A stretch of 64,000 bases of DNA from Ferrimonas sediminum (GTDB taxonomy: Bacteria; Pseudomonadota; Gammaproteobacteria; Enterobacterales; Shewanellaceae): positions 200,725 to 264,724 of the forward strand of contig NZ_FNEM01000003.1 of the NCBI RefSeq assembly GCF_900100175.1, read 5' to 3'. The position numbers were made by a program, and so were the translations under genes. The notes under the pieces were generated by a model that saw only the letters and a program-made list of their open reading frames with translations, searched no databases and was not told the origin of the DNA. Of the stretch, positions 18,021-26,200 are shown one piece after another. Each line of letters starts with the position of its first letter. The first letter of the stretch is position 1.

Positions 18021-18665
18021 TAAACAACCGACCAATTCAGATAGGCAAACGTCAGTGTGCTCACCGTCAGCGCTCTTTCACAATCGCCGCTGAAAAAGCG
18101 TCTCATCCCCCTTTTCGTCCGGCAGGTTTTTCACCTTAAGTCTGGCCGCCAACGGAGCGGCTACTCGCGACCTCATCCCGCCCCGTAGCCGGCATCGGCG
18201 ATGTCCTCATCGAAGACGTTGTGTACCCGAGTCGTTGAATACCTCGCCCAAGGGGGGGGGGCAAAGCCGGGTGGCAGCTTGACCGCATACCCAAAGTGGC
18301 CCCGTCGGTTGTCGCCAACGGACCTGACGTCGATGAGTGTATTTTCAATCTCTCTGCCAATCGGCCGGTTTTCTCCCCGGTTTCGAGTCGATGAGCCGAA
18401 AGAAAGCCCGTCAGGGATTCCTTGAGCCGGCGGCAGGCTCCGCCCCTTTAGCTCCCACTTCGGGACATTTTGTCCATCCGCGGCGGTCATTTCAGGTAAT
18501 CCGTGTTCTTTTACCCCCTTTTCTGTTGATCCACATCCCACCATCTCGCAGTCACAATTGATGGAAATACGTTACAGATCAACCATGCGCCCAGACGTTC
18601 CCTTTGGCGTTGCGGACCGACTGTGCATCTATCGCCGCAGCGCTATTTTTTATTCGGAGTTTCCC
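18021..18665. other. Gene-poor stretch with a ten-G tract
   Basis: About 645 bases. A run of ten G residues sits at 18252-18261. A minus-strand frame of about 123 codons (18173-18544) crosses it, but with no recognisable product. The composition looks like decayed coding sequence rather than a promoter. The last 100 bases contain the tupA promoter. Confidence 0.35.
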
Positions 18666-19508
18666 ATGCTGTACCGCCCCCTGATTTCCGGCCTGCTGTT
18701 CCTGGCCGTAATGCCAGCCCAGGCCATTGAATGCAAAGCCAGCTATGGTGACGGACAGGTGGAGTTCAAGCTGGCCACCGGCAGCCCCGGCGAACTGGGC
18801 CTGCTCAAGGCCCTGGCGGATGCGTTTAACCAAGGCCATAACAGCCGTCTGTGCTGGGTTAAAGCCGGTTCAGGCAAGTCTCTGTCTCTGCTCAAATCCG
18901 GAGAGGTTGACATGGCGATGGTGCACGCCCCCGCTGCCGAGAAACGTGCGGTCGAGCAAGGCTGGGCCACTCAGCGTACCCTGATTGGCAGCAACGAATT
19001 CTACCTGGTGGGACCGGCCGGTGATCCTGCCAAGGTCAGCCACGCACTCAGCATCGCCCAGGCTTACCAACAGATAGCCGATAAACCGGCACTGTTCCTG
19101 TCCCGGGGCGATAACTCCGGCACCCACAAGAAAGAGCGGATGATTTGGGAAAAAGCCCAGCGCTCGCCTCAGGGCAAGTGGTATCGGGTCACCGGCAAGT
19201 TTATGCGCGCCACCCTGCGTCAGGCTAACCAGCAGCAGGGCTACTTTATGACCGACAGCTCCACCTGGGTGGCGGAAAAAGCCAAACTGGACAACTTAAA
19301 GGTGCTGTTTGCCGGCGATCCTGTCCTGGTCAACACCTACCATGCCCTGCGCGGCGTTAGTGGAAACGACGCGGCCCTCAAGCTGTCTGGGCAATTTATC
19401 AATTTTGTCGGTTCCAACGCCGGTCAGGCGATTCTCACCCACTACGGCAAAACCGCCCACGGCGCCGCCATGTACACCGGCATCGCCGATACCACCAGCA
19501 GCCACTAA
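18666..19508 (+). CDS. TupA-like tungstate-binding periplasmic protein (orphan)
   Basis: A 280-residue extracytoplasmic binding protein. The start at 18666 follows GGAG and yields a signal peptide ending PAQA (residue 19); an upstream in-frame ATG would bury it. Motifs of the TupA/PBP-like-2 family: TGSPGELGLL (about 36), AGSGKSLSLLKSGEVDMAMVHAP (64-86) and SRGDNSGTHKKE (about 147), which contribute anion-contacting Thr/Ser/Arg residues. TupA delivers tungstate to the TupBC ABC transporter. No tupB or tupC is adjacent, so either the permease is encoded elsewhere or this protein binds another oxyanion. Molybdate or phosphate are alternatives. Confidence 0.8.
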   Translation: MLYRPLISGLLFLAVMPAQAIECKASYGDGQVEFKLATGSPGELGLLKALADAFNQGHNSRLCWVKAGSGKSLSLLKSGEVDMAMVHAPAAEKRAVEQGWATQRTLIGSNEFYLVGPAGDPAKVSHALSIAQAYQQIADKPALFLSRGDNSGTHKKERMIWEKAQRSPQGKWYRVTGKFMRATLRQANQQQGYFMTDSSTWVAEKAKLDNLKVLFAGDPVLVNTYHALRGVSGNDAALKLSGQFINFVGSNAGQAILTHYGKTAHGAAMYTGIADTTSSH

Positions 19509-19724
19509 CCGGCTGCACCAGTTCGCTCTGGCGGGTTGTCAGGTTTCTCACCGTCTCCTGCACATCCCGCCCTCTCCCCCTCTTCAAGGCTTGAAGATCA
19601 CTGAACCCAGCCCAAAAACTGAATTTTATTTTCATAACATTGCGCCAGAGCATTAAAATCTCAGATAACAACTGGCATTATCAGCCCAAACTTATAGGGT
19701 TCCCCTGATCAGGCTCGAGTGTTA

Positions 19725-20369
19725 ATGAACGAAAAACTGACCAAATCAGAAGAGAAACAATTAACTCAGATTTTGGACGACGCAGCCCAATTCGGCGGCA
19801 TGACGCTGATGCAAAGTCGTGGCTATCTGGCTCACATCCACTGCTTTCCACGGACCATCGATCCTGGCGTATGGAGTGCTCATATCGCCAACATGAAACC
19901 AGAAAAAGAACTCTGGCCATTTGAAAACAAGACCATGGAGATGCTGTTTACTCTCTACAACCAGCTGCATCATGAGGTCGTGGAAAAGGGCCAGGTGCTC
20001 TCCCCCCGCTGCCAGCCGCTGCTGGAGCAGGTAAAGGCACGCACCATTCCCCAGGATCTGCGCCATTGGTGCGCCGGCTTTATGACCGGCTACATGGTGT
20101 TGCGTGAGAACTGGCAGGAGATTTGCGATTCCGAACAGCTGGAAGAGGTGGAGTCCTGCAGCCACATGATGGGGTATCTCGCCACCCTGGGTAGCGAAGA
20201 GGAACACGCCCTGGCATGGCGCAACGATCAGGCCGAGCCGGAGCCGCAGATGCTGCTGGACGCCATCAGTGAAGCCATGGACTACATGCATGGCTGGTCT
20301 CAAATGGAGTTGGATGACAACAACCAACCGGTCAACGCTATGATCAATCCGGACTCCGGCAGCCACTGA
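19725..20369 (+). CDS. YecA/UPF0149-family protein
   Basis: A 214-residue helical protein of the YecA/YgfB (UPF0149) family, in a form without the C-terminal SEC-C zinc motif. Family features are the LMQSRGYLAH start and the central WCAGFMTGYMVLRENW block. The cellular role of the family is poorly defined. ATG 19725 is preferred to GTG 19719 six bases upstream. It is a single gene ending at a bidirectional terminator. Confidence 0.8.
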   Translation: MNEKLTKSEEKQLTQILDDAAQFGGMTLMQSRGYLAHIHCFPRTIDPGVWSAHIANMKPEKELWPFENKTMEMLFTLYNQLHHEVVEKGQVLSPRCQPLLEQVKARTIPQDLRHWCAGFMTGYMVLRENWQEICDSEQLEEVESCSHMMGYLATLGSEEEHALAWRNDQAEPEPQMLLDAISEAMDYMHGWSQMELDDNNQPVNAMINPDSGSH

Positions 20370-20385
20370 GTGCGGTAACAACGCA

Positions 20386-20410
20386 AACAGGCTGCCACTG
20401 GCAGCCTGTT
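20386..20410. terminator. Bidirectional terminator between convergent genes
   Basis: A 12-bp perfect stem (AACAGGCTGCCA with its complement) around one unpaired base, between the YecA-family gene and the minus-strand LysR gene. Confidence 0.85.
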
Positions 20411-20430
20411 TCATTTTTAGCGCAACACGG

Positions 20431-21336
20431 TTACACCGGCATTCGCTTCAGAGGGTTACGCTTCAGGTAATCACACAAAAACTGCATCAACGCCCGTTGC
20501 ACCTCCGGCAGAAAACGCTGCGCCGGATGCAACAACCACACCGGTACCGCCGGCGGCTCATAGTCACTGAGGACCGGTCGCAGGGCTCCGGTATCAAACG
20601 CCCGCCACAACTGGAAGTCCGCCAACTGCACCACGCCCCGATCCGCCTGCGCCTGAGCCCGAATGCACAGACTGTCGTTACTCTCGAAATCGCCATCCAC
20701 CTTCACCGGAATCCGGTGGCCCCCCTCCTGATACAGCCAGGAACGAGGCGTACGGTGGACGTTGTTGATCAGGCAGTTATGATCGGCCAGATCCGCCGGG
20801 TGCTTGGGGATGCTGTTTAACGCCAGGTAACCGGGCGATGCACCGGTCAACATCCGCATGGTGGTCAACTTGGTGGCCACCACGTCCGCGTCCGGCTGTT
20901 TGCCGGTTCGAATGGCAAAGTCGTAGCCCTCCTGAACCAGATCGCATTGTCGGTTCAACAACCTCAACTCAATGGCAACCCCTGGATTTTCCCGACCAAA
21001 TTCGGCCAGGGCCGTTGGCAGGATCGACTGACCAAACAGCACTGGCGCCACCAATCGGATGGTACCCGCCAGGCCATCGCCGGTCTGGGTACTGCCATAC
21101 AGACCATCCACCTCCTTACAGATGGACTCCATCTTGGCCAGATAGCGTTGCCCTTCATCGGTCAGCCGTACCGAGCGGGTGGTCCGCTGCAGCAGTTGCA
21201 CCCCGAGGTGACGCTCCAGCTCGCTGACCTGCCGGCTAACCGCCGACGGCACCAGGTTTAACGAGGAAGCGGCGGCGGAGAAACTCTGTTGCTCCAGCAC
21301 CGCTCTGAATATCCGTATCGATTTTAATAGGTCCAT
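20431..21336 (-). CDS. LysR-family transcriptional regulator (classical type)
   Basis: A 301-residue LysR regulator with the canonical N-terminal helix-turn-helix (SFSAAASSLNLVPSAVSRQV, residues 18-37) and wing (LLQRTTRSVRLTDEGQ). An effector-binding domain follows from about residue 90. It resembles the DsdC/AaeR-like group with a short effector loop, but I cannot name the ligand. A 14-bp palindrome (AATAGATGTCTATT) lies at about 21368-21381, just upstream of the start, and could be an autoregulatory site. No obvious target operon is adjacent. Confidence 0.9.
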   Translation of the reverse strand: MDLLKSIRIFRAVLEQQSFSAAASSLNLVPSAVSRQVSELERHLGVQLLQRTTRSVRLTDEGQRYLAKMESICKEVDGLYGSTQTGDGLAGTIRLVAPVLFGQSILPTALAEFGRENPGVAIELRLLNRQCDLVQEGYDFAIRTGKQPDADVVATKLTTMRMLTGASPGYLALNSIPKHPADLADHNCLINNVHRTPRSWLYQEGGHRIPVKVDGDFESNDSLCIRAQAQADRGVVQLADFQLWRAFDTGALRPVLSDYEPPAVPVWLLHPAQRFLPEVQRALMQFLCDYLKRNPLKRMPV

Positions 21337-21559
21337 CGTTGCCAGAATTAGAACAATTGATTGATTAATAGATGTCTATTCACATTTTGGACTCAATCAA
21401 CCGACCATAGCAATAGACAATTGAAAAAATCTGCCCCACCCCGCTATCAGTGTGCCGAGCTAAACCCGGCGTGGCTGGCCAACGGAAGCTGACTCAGGTG
21501 GTGCTCCAGGACCGAAGCAGACACCATCGAACCCGTGGCAACGTCAGCGAGTTTGCCTC

Positions 21560-22717
21560 TCAGTCCCGGGGTGCCTTAAGTTCTGTCGTCACCGTCGGTG
21601 AGGAGGGCAACGCACCATCATCGGACACCCAGCCGTCCCGGCCATTGCGCTTGGCCGCATACAGAGCCTGATCCGCCCGCCGGAACAGCGATCGCTGCGT
21701 GTCCTCAGCCCGCCACTGCGCCACGCCGGCGCTGACACTGACCCGGTGGGAGACCGGCGAAGCCGGATGGGGGATATCGTCCCGCCTCAGGGCGGCGATC
21801 ATCGCCGTCACCACCTGCTCCGCCGCCCGCAGGTCGCAGCCATTGAGCAACACCGCAAACTCTTCGCCTCCGATGCGGCACAAGGTGTCGTTGTTGCGGT
21901 CAACCACGCTTTGTAACAGTTGAGCCACCTGGCGCAGACAGTGATCGCCATAGTCATGACCCTGGTTGTCGTTGTAGAGCTTGAAATAATCGATATCGAT
22001 AAGAACCAGACTGAATCTCTTACCACCGCGACCCGACTCCGCCACGGCTTCAGTCAGCACCTTATCGAAGCCTCGGCGGTTGGCCACATTAGTCAGTGGA
22101 TCGAGATAGGTTTCCTGCTCAAAACGGGCAACCAGTTTCAGGTTTTCTGTGTACCGATCCATCCCGAAGAAATACCATTTACGCAGGAAGTGAGCACTGA
22201 GCAGCACCAGTACCGGAAATTTCAGCACCGACAGATAGGTGGTCACCGACTGAAATCCGCTATGGATGTTGGTCAAATAGACAAACGACCCCATGATCAT
22301 CGATGTGCCGACAGCCAGCATGGTGCGACTTGTGTACCAGCCAATCACCATCGACAGACACCCCAGCACAAAGATCTGTTTGGTGGACTGAAATCCCATC
22401 CAGCTTTCGACAATATTGATGGACAGGGCGCTCCAGGCCAAGCCACAGAAGGCCGCCAGGCCCACTCGAACCCAGTGGCGTGTCGGGGTCACCTCGCTCA
22501 CCTGAGTTTTGAACAGCAATATCAGCACCAAGCAAGCCAGCAACTGCACGGCCGCCAGTCCCAGCACCCGGTGTGAGTAGCTGTGAAAATGCAAATAGAA
22601 GTTGGCAAAAAACAGGGCCTGCGTAATGAGTGTCGACAGCAACACCCACTGGGTTCCCTGGCGGAAATTGCGGGCCTGAATCGCCTCGACAACCTCTTGG
22701 TAACGCCGCTCAGGCAT
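21560..22717 (-). CDS. Membrane-anchored diguanylate cyclase (GGDEF)
   Basis: A 385-residue protein. About six transmembrane helices occupy residues 25-190 (an uncharacterised sensory region). The GGDEF domain follows from about 207 (DPLTNVANRRGFD), with an intact GGEEF active site near 282 and DIDYFKLYND upstream for Mg-GTP binding. It is predicted to make cyclic-di-GMP at the inner membrane. No EAL domain is present. A typical RxxD inhibitory site is not clear just before GGEEF (the context is DTLCRIGGEEF). It is a single gene. Confidence 0.93.
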   Translation of the reverse strand: MPERRYQEVVEAIQARNFRQGTQWVLLSTLITQALFFANFYLHFHSYSHRVLGLAAVQLLACLVLILLFKTQVSEVTPTRHWVRVGLAAFCGLAWSALSINIVESWMGFQSTKQIFVLGCLSMVIGWYTSRTMLAVGTSMIMGSFVYLTNIHSGFQSVTTYLSVLKFPVLVLLSAHFLRKWYFFGMDRYTENLKLVARFEQETYLDPLTNVANRRGFDKVLTEAVAESGRGGKRFSLVLIDIDYFKLYNDNQGHDYGDHCLRQVAQLLQSVVDRNNDTLCRIGGEEFAVLLNGCDLRAAEQVVTAMIAALRRDDIPHPASPVSHRVSVSAGVAQWRAEDTQRSLFRRADQALYAAKRNGRDGWVSDDGALPSSPTVTTELKAPRD

Positions 22718-23127
22718 CGCTGTTCACCGGTACTCACCCCATGCGGTCTCTACAGGCCCCTAAAGGGCGTTTTCTGGGCGGCAGTGTACCCCGAAGGAAC
22801 TTCAATGTGCCTTGTTTGAGCAATGATTGAATCTTAATCACGGCGCAAATTTTGCTGCCGAACCGGCCTTAATGGAAAATAACAACCATGAATCAATATG
22901 TTGGTTTTAAGTACACAACGGCCAGGCTCAGAAAGCCCAGTTCGCTGCCGAAAACCAAGCACCAAAAATGCGACCGCTCGCACCGGAAACAGCACTCAAC
23001 CAAAACCACAACAATGGTCGTTATCGACGCACTATTCCGCCGAGCCGGCCTCATGGGCTTTGGCCGACAGAATCATGCTGGTAATGCTGGAGCCCTTACC
23101 CGGTATCACCATCACCCCGGCAGAATC

Positions 23128-23159
23128 AAAAAAAGGCGAGACCATCGCAGTCTCGCCTT
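23128..23159 (-). terminator. Orphan Rho-independent terminator
   Basis: Read on the minus strand: GAAGGCGAGAC, a 7-base loop, GTCTCGCC, then seven T residues. It is 130 bases beyond the rplY stop and behind rplY's own terminator, so it may end a small RNA or be a backup. Confidence 0.8.
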
Positions 23160-23248
23160 CATCAGCAGGCAGTCACCCTACCCCGAATTTCTCATTTTAT
23201 CCGACGCCGTTTCTCATTCTTGGCGGCGCGCTACAAAAATTCAGGCAC

Positions 23249-23275
23249 AAAAAAAGCGCCCCTCGGGGCGCCTTT
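23249..23275 (-). terminator. Rho-independent terminator of rplY
   Basis: On the minus strand a GGCGCCCC/GGGGCGC hairpin is followed by seven T residues, about 17 bases after the rplY stop. Confidence 0.88.
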
Positions 23276-23291
23276 TCAAGCCAACGCGACA

Positions 23292-23579
23292 TTAAGCGCG
23301 TTTAAAGTCCAAGTGGGTAACTTTAGGCTTGTAGGGGTGACGCTGCATGTCCTGCACCTTCACCTTCACTTCTTTACCGTCAACGTTCAGAGTCAACTCG
23401 GAAGTGTAGAAAGACTCATTTTCCTGAGCTTTCAAAATGAGATTGTGATCCAGCTCGATGGACACAGCGGCTTCTTCGCCACCGTAGATGATGGCTGGGA
23501 TCTTGTCCGCGTGACGCAGGCGGCGGCTCGCACCTTTGCCCTGGTCTGCGCGTACTTTAGCTTCGAATACGAAAGACAT
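23292..23579 (-). CDS. rplY: 50S ribosomal protein L25 (short form)
   Basis: A 95-residue 5S-rRNA-binding protein, the same length class as E. coli L25 and lacking the CTC extension. Family residues include KGASRRLRH (16-24), IPAIIYGG (27-34) and [19 protein letters not shown] at the C-terminus. Codon use is strongly biased, as expected for a ribosomal protein. A stable hairpin in its 5' leader is a likely autoregulatory element. Confidence 0.97.
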   Translation of the reverse strand: MSFVFEAKVRADQGKGASRRLRHADKIPAIIYGGEEAAVSIELDHNLILKAQENESFYTSELTLNVDGKEVKVKVQDMQRHPYKPKVTHLDFKRA

Positions 23580-23607
23580 GGTAATACCTTATTATCAGAT
23601 AAAATAA

Positions 23608-23634
23608 TGCCACTGCTTGCGACCAGCAGTGGCA
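23608..23634 (-). promoter_or_regulatory. rplY leader hairpin (candidate L25 autoregulatory site)
   Basis: A 10-bp perfect stem (TGCCACTGCT with AGCAGTGGCA) and a 7-base loop lie about 30 bases upstream of the rplY start. In E. coli and relatives L25 represses its own translation through 5S-like leader hairpins. I infer the same here from position. The 5S loop-E mimicry cannot be checked by eye. Confidence 0.5.
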
Positions 23635-23708
23635 CTTTGCAAAAAGCGGACGGAGTCTACCACGAGGTGGTCGTTTCTCCAACGACTTTCTGCAGTAACC
23701 CGCCCCGG

Positions 23709-24251
23709 TTACCAACGCCTTACCCGCCCGGTATCCACATGGACAAAGCCGGAGCTAGGATAGAAGCCGACCCCGCCACGCTTAAGCTCCAGCGCGGCAT
23801 CGCGCAGATCCTTAAGCTCGACACCGGGAATAGCAATGTCGATGGCCATGCCACGGGTGTGATAGCTTTTCTTTGCCACGCCAGAGGACTGGTTCGCCAG
23901 CATGGTATTGGTTTTCAGACTGCGGTAGCCGGAAATGATCTCGATGCGGTTGTCGGTTCCCAGGCTTCGCTTCAGATCAAACAGCAGGTTAAACAGATCC
24001 TGGTCCATCTCTGCGACCTCGCCGGTACGGTGGTCCCGCAGCACCTGGTTGAAGCTCTGTAGCGCCTGAGGATCATACTCTCCGCCCATCCAGAAAGTCT
24101 GGTTACTGGTCTCACCGGTGTGCCGATTATAAAAGCTCAGACTTTTCGGGGTAGAGCGACTGGCCAGGGCGACCTGCGGCAATTGGCACAATACGGCCGT
24201 TGCCCCCAAACCCAACATCAGGCGGCGGCGAAGAAGATCACAGTGCGTCAT
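23709..24251 (-). CDS. mepK: MepK-like murein DD/LD-endopeptidase (YcbK, peptidase M15 / DUF882)
   Basis: A 180-residue exported zinc peptidase that cleaves peptidoglycan cross-links. ATG 24251 gives a twin-arginine-like signal (RRRLMLGLG). A TTG 39 bases upstream is less likely. Conserved blocks match E. coli YcbK: ISGYRS, GVAKKSYHTRGMAIDI (with zinc ligands His and Asp) and GFVHVDTG (zinc ligand His). It lies downstream of the L,D-transpeptidase ldtD in the same order as E. coli ycbB-ycbK. The pair would make and cut 3-3 cross-links. Confidence 0.92.
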   Translation of the reverse strand: MTHCDLLRRRLMLGLGATAVLCQLPQVALASRSTPKSLSFYNRHTGETSNQTFWMGGEYDPQALQSFNQVLRDHRTGEVAEMDQDLFNLLFDLKRSLGTDNRIEIISGYRSLKTNTMLANQSSGVAKKSYHTRGMAIDIAIPGVELKDLRDAALELKRGGVGFYPSSGFVHVDTGRVRRW

Positions 24252-24404
24252 TATAAAACTATCCAGTGCTGCGAAGACTCGAAGAGGCAAGGCCCCCTTC
24301 CCTCAGTTGGCCGACACGCTAACGGTTATTTTTTGCACTGGCAAGTTTGCAGTTCCTCTGCTACTCCCAGAGGATACGGGGTAAACATCGGATTAAAAAC
24401 GAGG

Positions 24405-25910
24405 TTATCGGCCGATCTGACCGCCCATGGCGATGGTCATTTTGTGATCGAGATCACCATCCTGGTGATACAGATCGCGTCGATATTGGGGTTTATGGTC
24501 TTTTCCCATCCAGGCGCTCCAATACACCAGGTACACGGGTAACGGGCGTCGTAACTTAAACCACTGGGTGGCATTGCTGCGGCGTGAACGGACAAACTGC
24601 GATTCGCGAATGTCGCCATATTCCACCAGCTGCCGAGCCAGCAGGTCGGCATCCTGCACCCTGACGCAGCCGGAGGAAAACGCCCTGGAGGGCTTATCAA
24701 ATAGCCGCTGTTTTGGAGTGTCGTGCAGATAGATGGCCTGATTGTTGGTCAGGTGGAACTTATACCGGCCCAGCGCATTCGCATTACCCGGGCGCTGGCT
24801 GAGCTGAAAGGGAAACTGCCCATAAGTGGCCTGCTGCCATTGCTGCGGCGTTTTATCGACTCGCTCCCCCTGCCAGTCAAAGGCGTCAAAATTCTGCTGC
24901 GCCAGGTAGTCGCCGTTGCGGCGAATCTGAGGAATCAGGTCTTTGCTAACGATGGAGCGCGGTACATTCCAGCTGGGGTTAACCACCACACTCACCATCT
25001 CGGTGGCCATTCTGGGCGTCCTACGGCTGTTACGACCGACGATGACCCGGCTACGAAACCGCTCCCCCTGAGGAGTAACCCATCGCAGGGAGAACTCCGG
25101 AATATTAACCAGCAGATACTCCTCGGAAAACCAGCGACGATCATGGCTCTGACGCAAAATATTGCGAGACAATCGCTGCGCTCGAACCGACGGAGGCAGG
25201 GAGAGCCAGGTACGGGTTTTCGGACCGATCACCCCGTCCGCCTCCAGTCCATGCCGACGCTGGAAACGCTGCACCGCCTCCACCAATTCGGCATCGTACT
25301 CCTGCCCCAGTACCGATCCCTGAAAGTCGTTTAACAGCTTAAGGACCACCCGAATCTGCTCCACTTCGACATGGCTCTGATGAGGCTCTATCAGGCGGGT
25401 GGCGCTAAACTGAGGCCAGTTAAGATGGACCATCCGCTGCAACTGTTCCACCCAGTGCCGGGCCGCCAGATAGTCGCTGCCCCTGGGTTCGAGATCGATC
25501 ACTAACTGAACCAGACGCTGCTGACTGACGGCGCTGGCCAGTTCAAAGGCACTGCCTTCCGGGCTGGTAAGATGCAGGGGCATCTGCCCGAGCAGATCGC
25601 CACCGATTGGGCGGGAGGCCATCACTTGGTTGAACCCCTGAATCAGCAGATAGGACTCGGTCAACAGATCACTCTGTTGCCTCAGGGTCAACGACTCCTG
25701 GCTCAATAATCGCTGCAGTTCATTGAATTGGTGGGAGACATTGGACGCCGCCAGGAAACTCACCTGTTTGCGCAACTCCTGGCCTGCCTGACGCTGAGCC
25801 GGGTTGTCGAACCACAGCGGCGCTGCCATGGTGCCCGAAGACGCCATAACCAACCACAACACTAACCACCACACTCGTGCCACCGCAACCCCCTTAGATC
25901 CGGCCATCAC
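24405..25910 (-). CDS. ldtD: L,D-transpeptidase LdtD (YcbB)
   Basis: A 501-residue periplasmic enzyme forming 3-3 cross-links in peptidoglycan. A signal peptide ends at TMAA (residue 29). A peptidoglycan-binding domain (FQRRHGLEADGVIGPKT) lies around 205-230. The YkuD catalytic domain follows, with catalytic Cys415 in SSGCVRV and the upstream His in YLHDTP. It is shorter than E. coli YcbB, mainly in the N-terminal scaffold. mepK follows after a gap of about 150 bases on the same strand, and the two may be cotranscribed. Confidence 0.93.
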   Translation of the reverse strand: MMAGSKGVAVARVWWLVLWLVMASSGTMAAPLWFDNPAQRQAGQELRKQVSFLAASNVSHQFNELQRLLSQESLTLRQQSDLLTESYLLIQGFNQVMASRPIGGDLLGQMPLHLTSPEGSAFELASAVSQQRLVQLVIDLEPRGSDYLAARHWVEQLQRMVHLNWPQFSATRLIEPHQSHVEVEQIRVVLKLLNDFQGSVLGQEYDAELVEAVQRFQRRHGLEADGVIGPKTRTWLSLPPSVRAQRLSRNILRQSHDRRWFSEEYLLVNIPEFSLRWVTPQGERFRSRVIVGRNSRRTPRMATEMVSVVVNPSWNVPRSIVSKDLIPQIRRNGDYLAQQNFDAFDWQGERVDKTPQQWQQATYGQFPFQLSQRPGNANALGRYKFHLTNNQAIYLHDTPKQRLFDKPSRAFSSGCVRVQDADLLARQLVEYGDIRESQFVRSRRSNATQWFKLRRPLPVYLVYWSAWMGKDHKPQYRRDLYHQDGDLDHKMTIAMGGQIGR

Positions 25911-26078
25911 TCCAGCATGACCGTCGGGCCTTTATCCCATCCTGGGGGCGCCAATTCTGTCGCTGTTATCGAAACCAGAACCGTCGTCGCAGCAATGATT
26001 TCTCGCATTCAGCAGTAAGTATGGCAAGAACCCGAAGAAATCATCGGAAAAAATCATTCTGGTCAGTATAGAGCACTG

Positions 26079-26114
26079 AAAAAAAAGACCCTTTGGCAGG
26101 AACGCCTAAGGGTC
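26079..26114 (-). terminator. Rho-independent terminator of the TonB2 operon
   Basis: On the minus strand GACCCTTAGGC pairs with GCCAAAGGGTC (one mismatch) around a 6-base loop, then runs into eight T residues. It lies about 85 bases after the last gene of the TonB cluster. Confidence 0.88.
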
Positions 26115-26200
26115 AGGGGTTTCAAGGTCAAAACAGTAACGGGAGGGCGTTCAACGCACGAGCGCAACTGTAGCGACATCAGGTTACCGTTTCATGACAC

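Larger units (their letters stand above)
22718..23291. other. Intergenic region between the diguanylate cyclase and rplY
   Basis: About 570 bases. It holds the cyclase promoter region, an orphan minus-strand terminator (23128-23159) and the rplY terminator. No protein-coding gene is supportable. Confidence 0.45.

Noticed and set aside
18173-18544. A 123-codon minus-strand protein
   Set aside because: It contains the ten-C/G slippery run, has no recognisable domain and no ribosome site, and reads like decayed sequence.
22888-23305. Two plus-strand frames of about 135 codons
   Set aside because: They run through the rplY terminator and the orphan terminator, and are rich in residues typical of noncoding translation.
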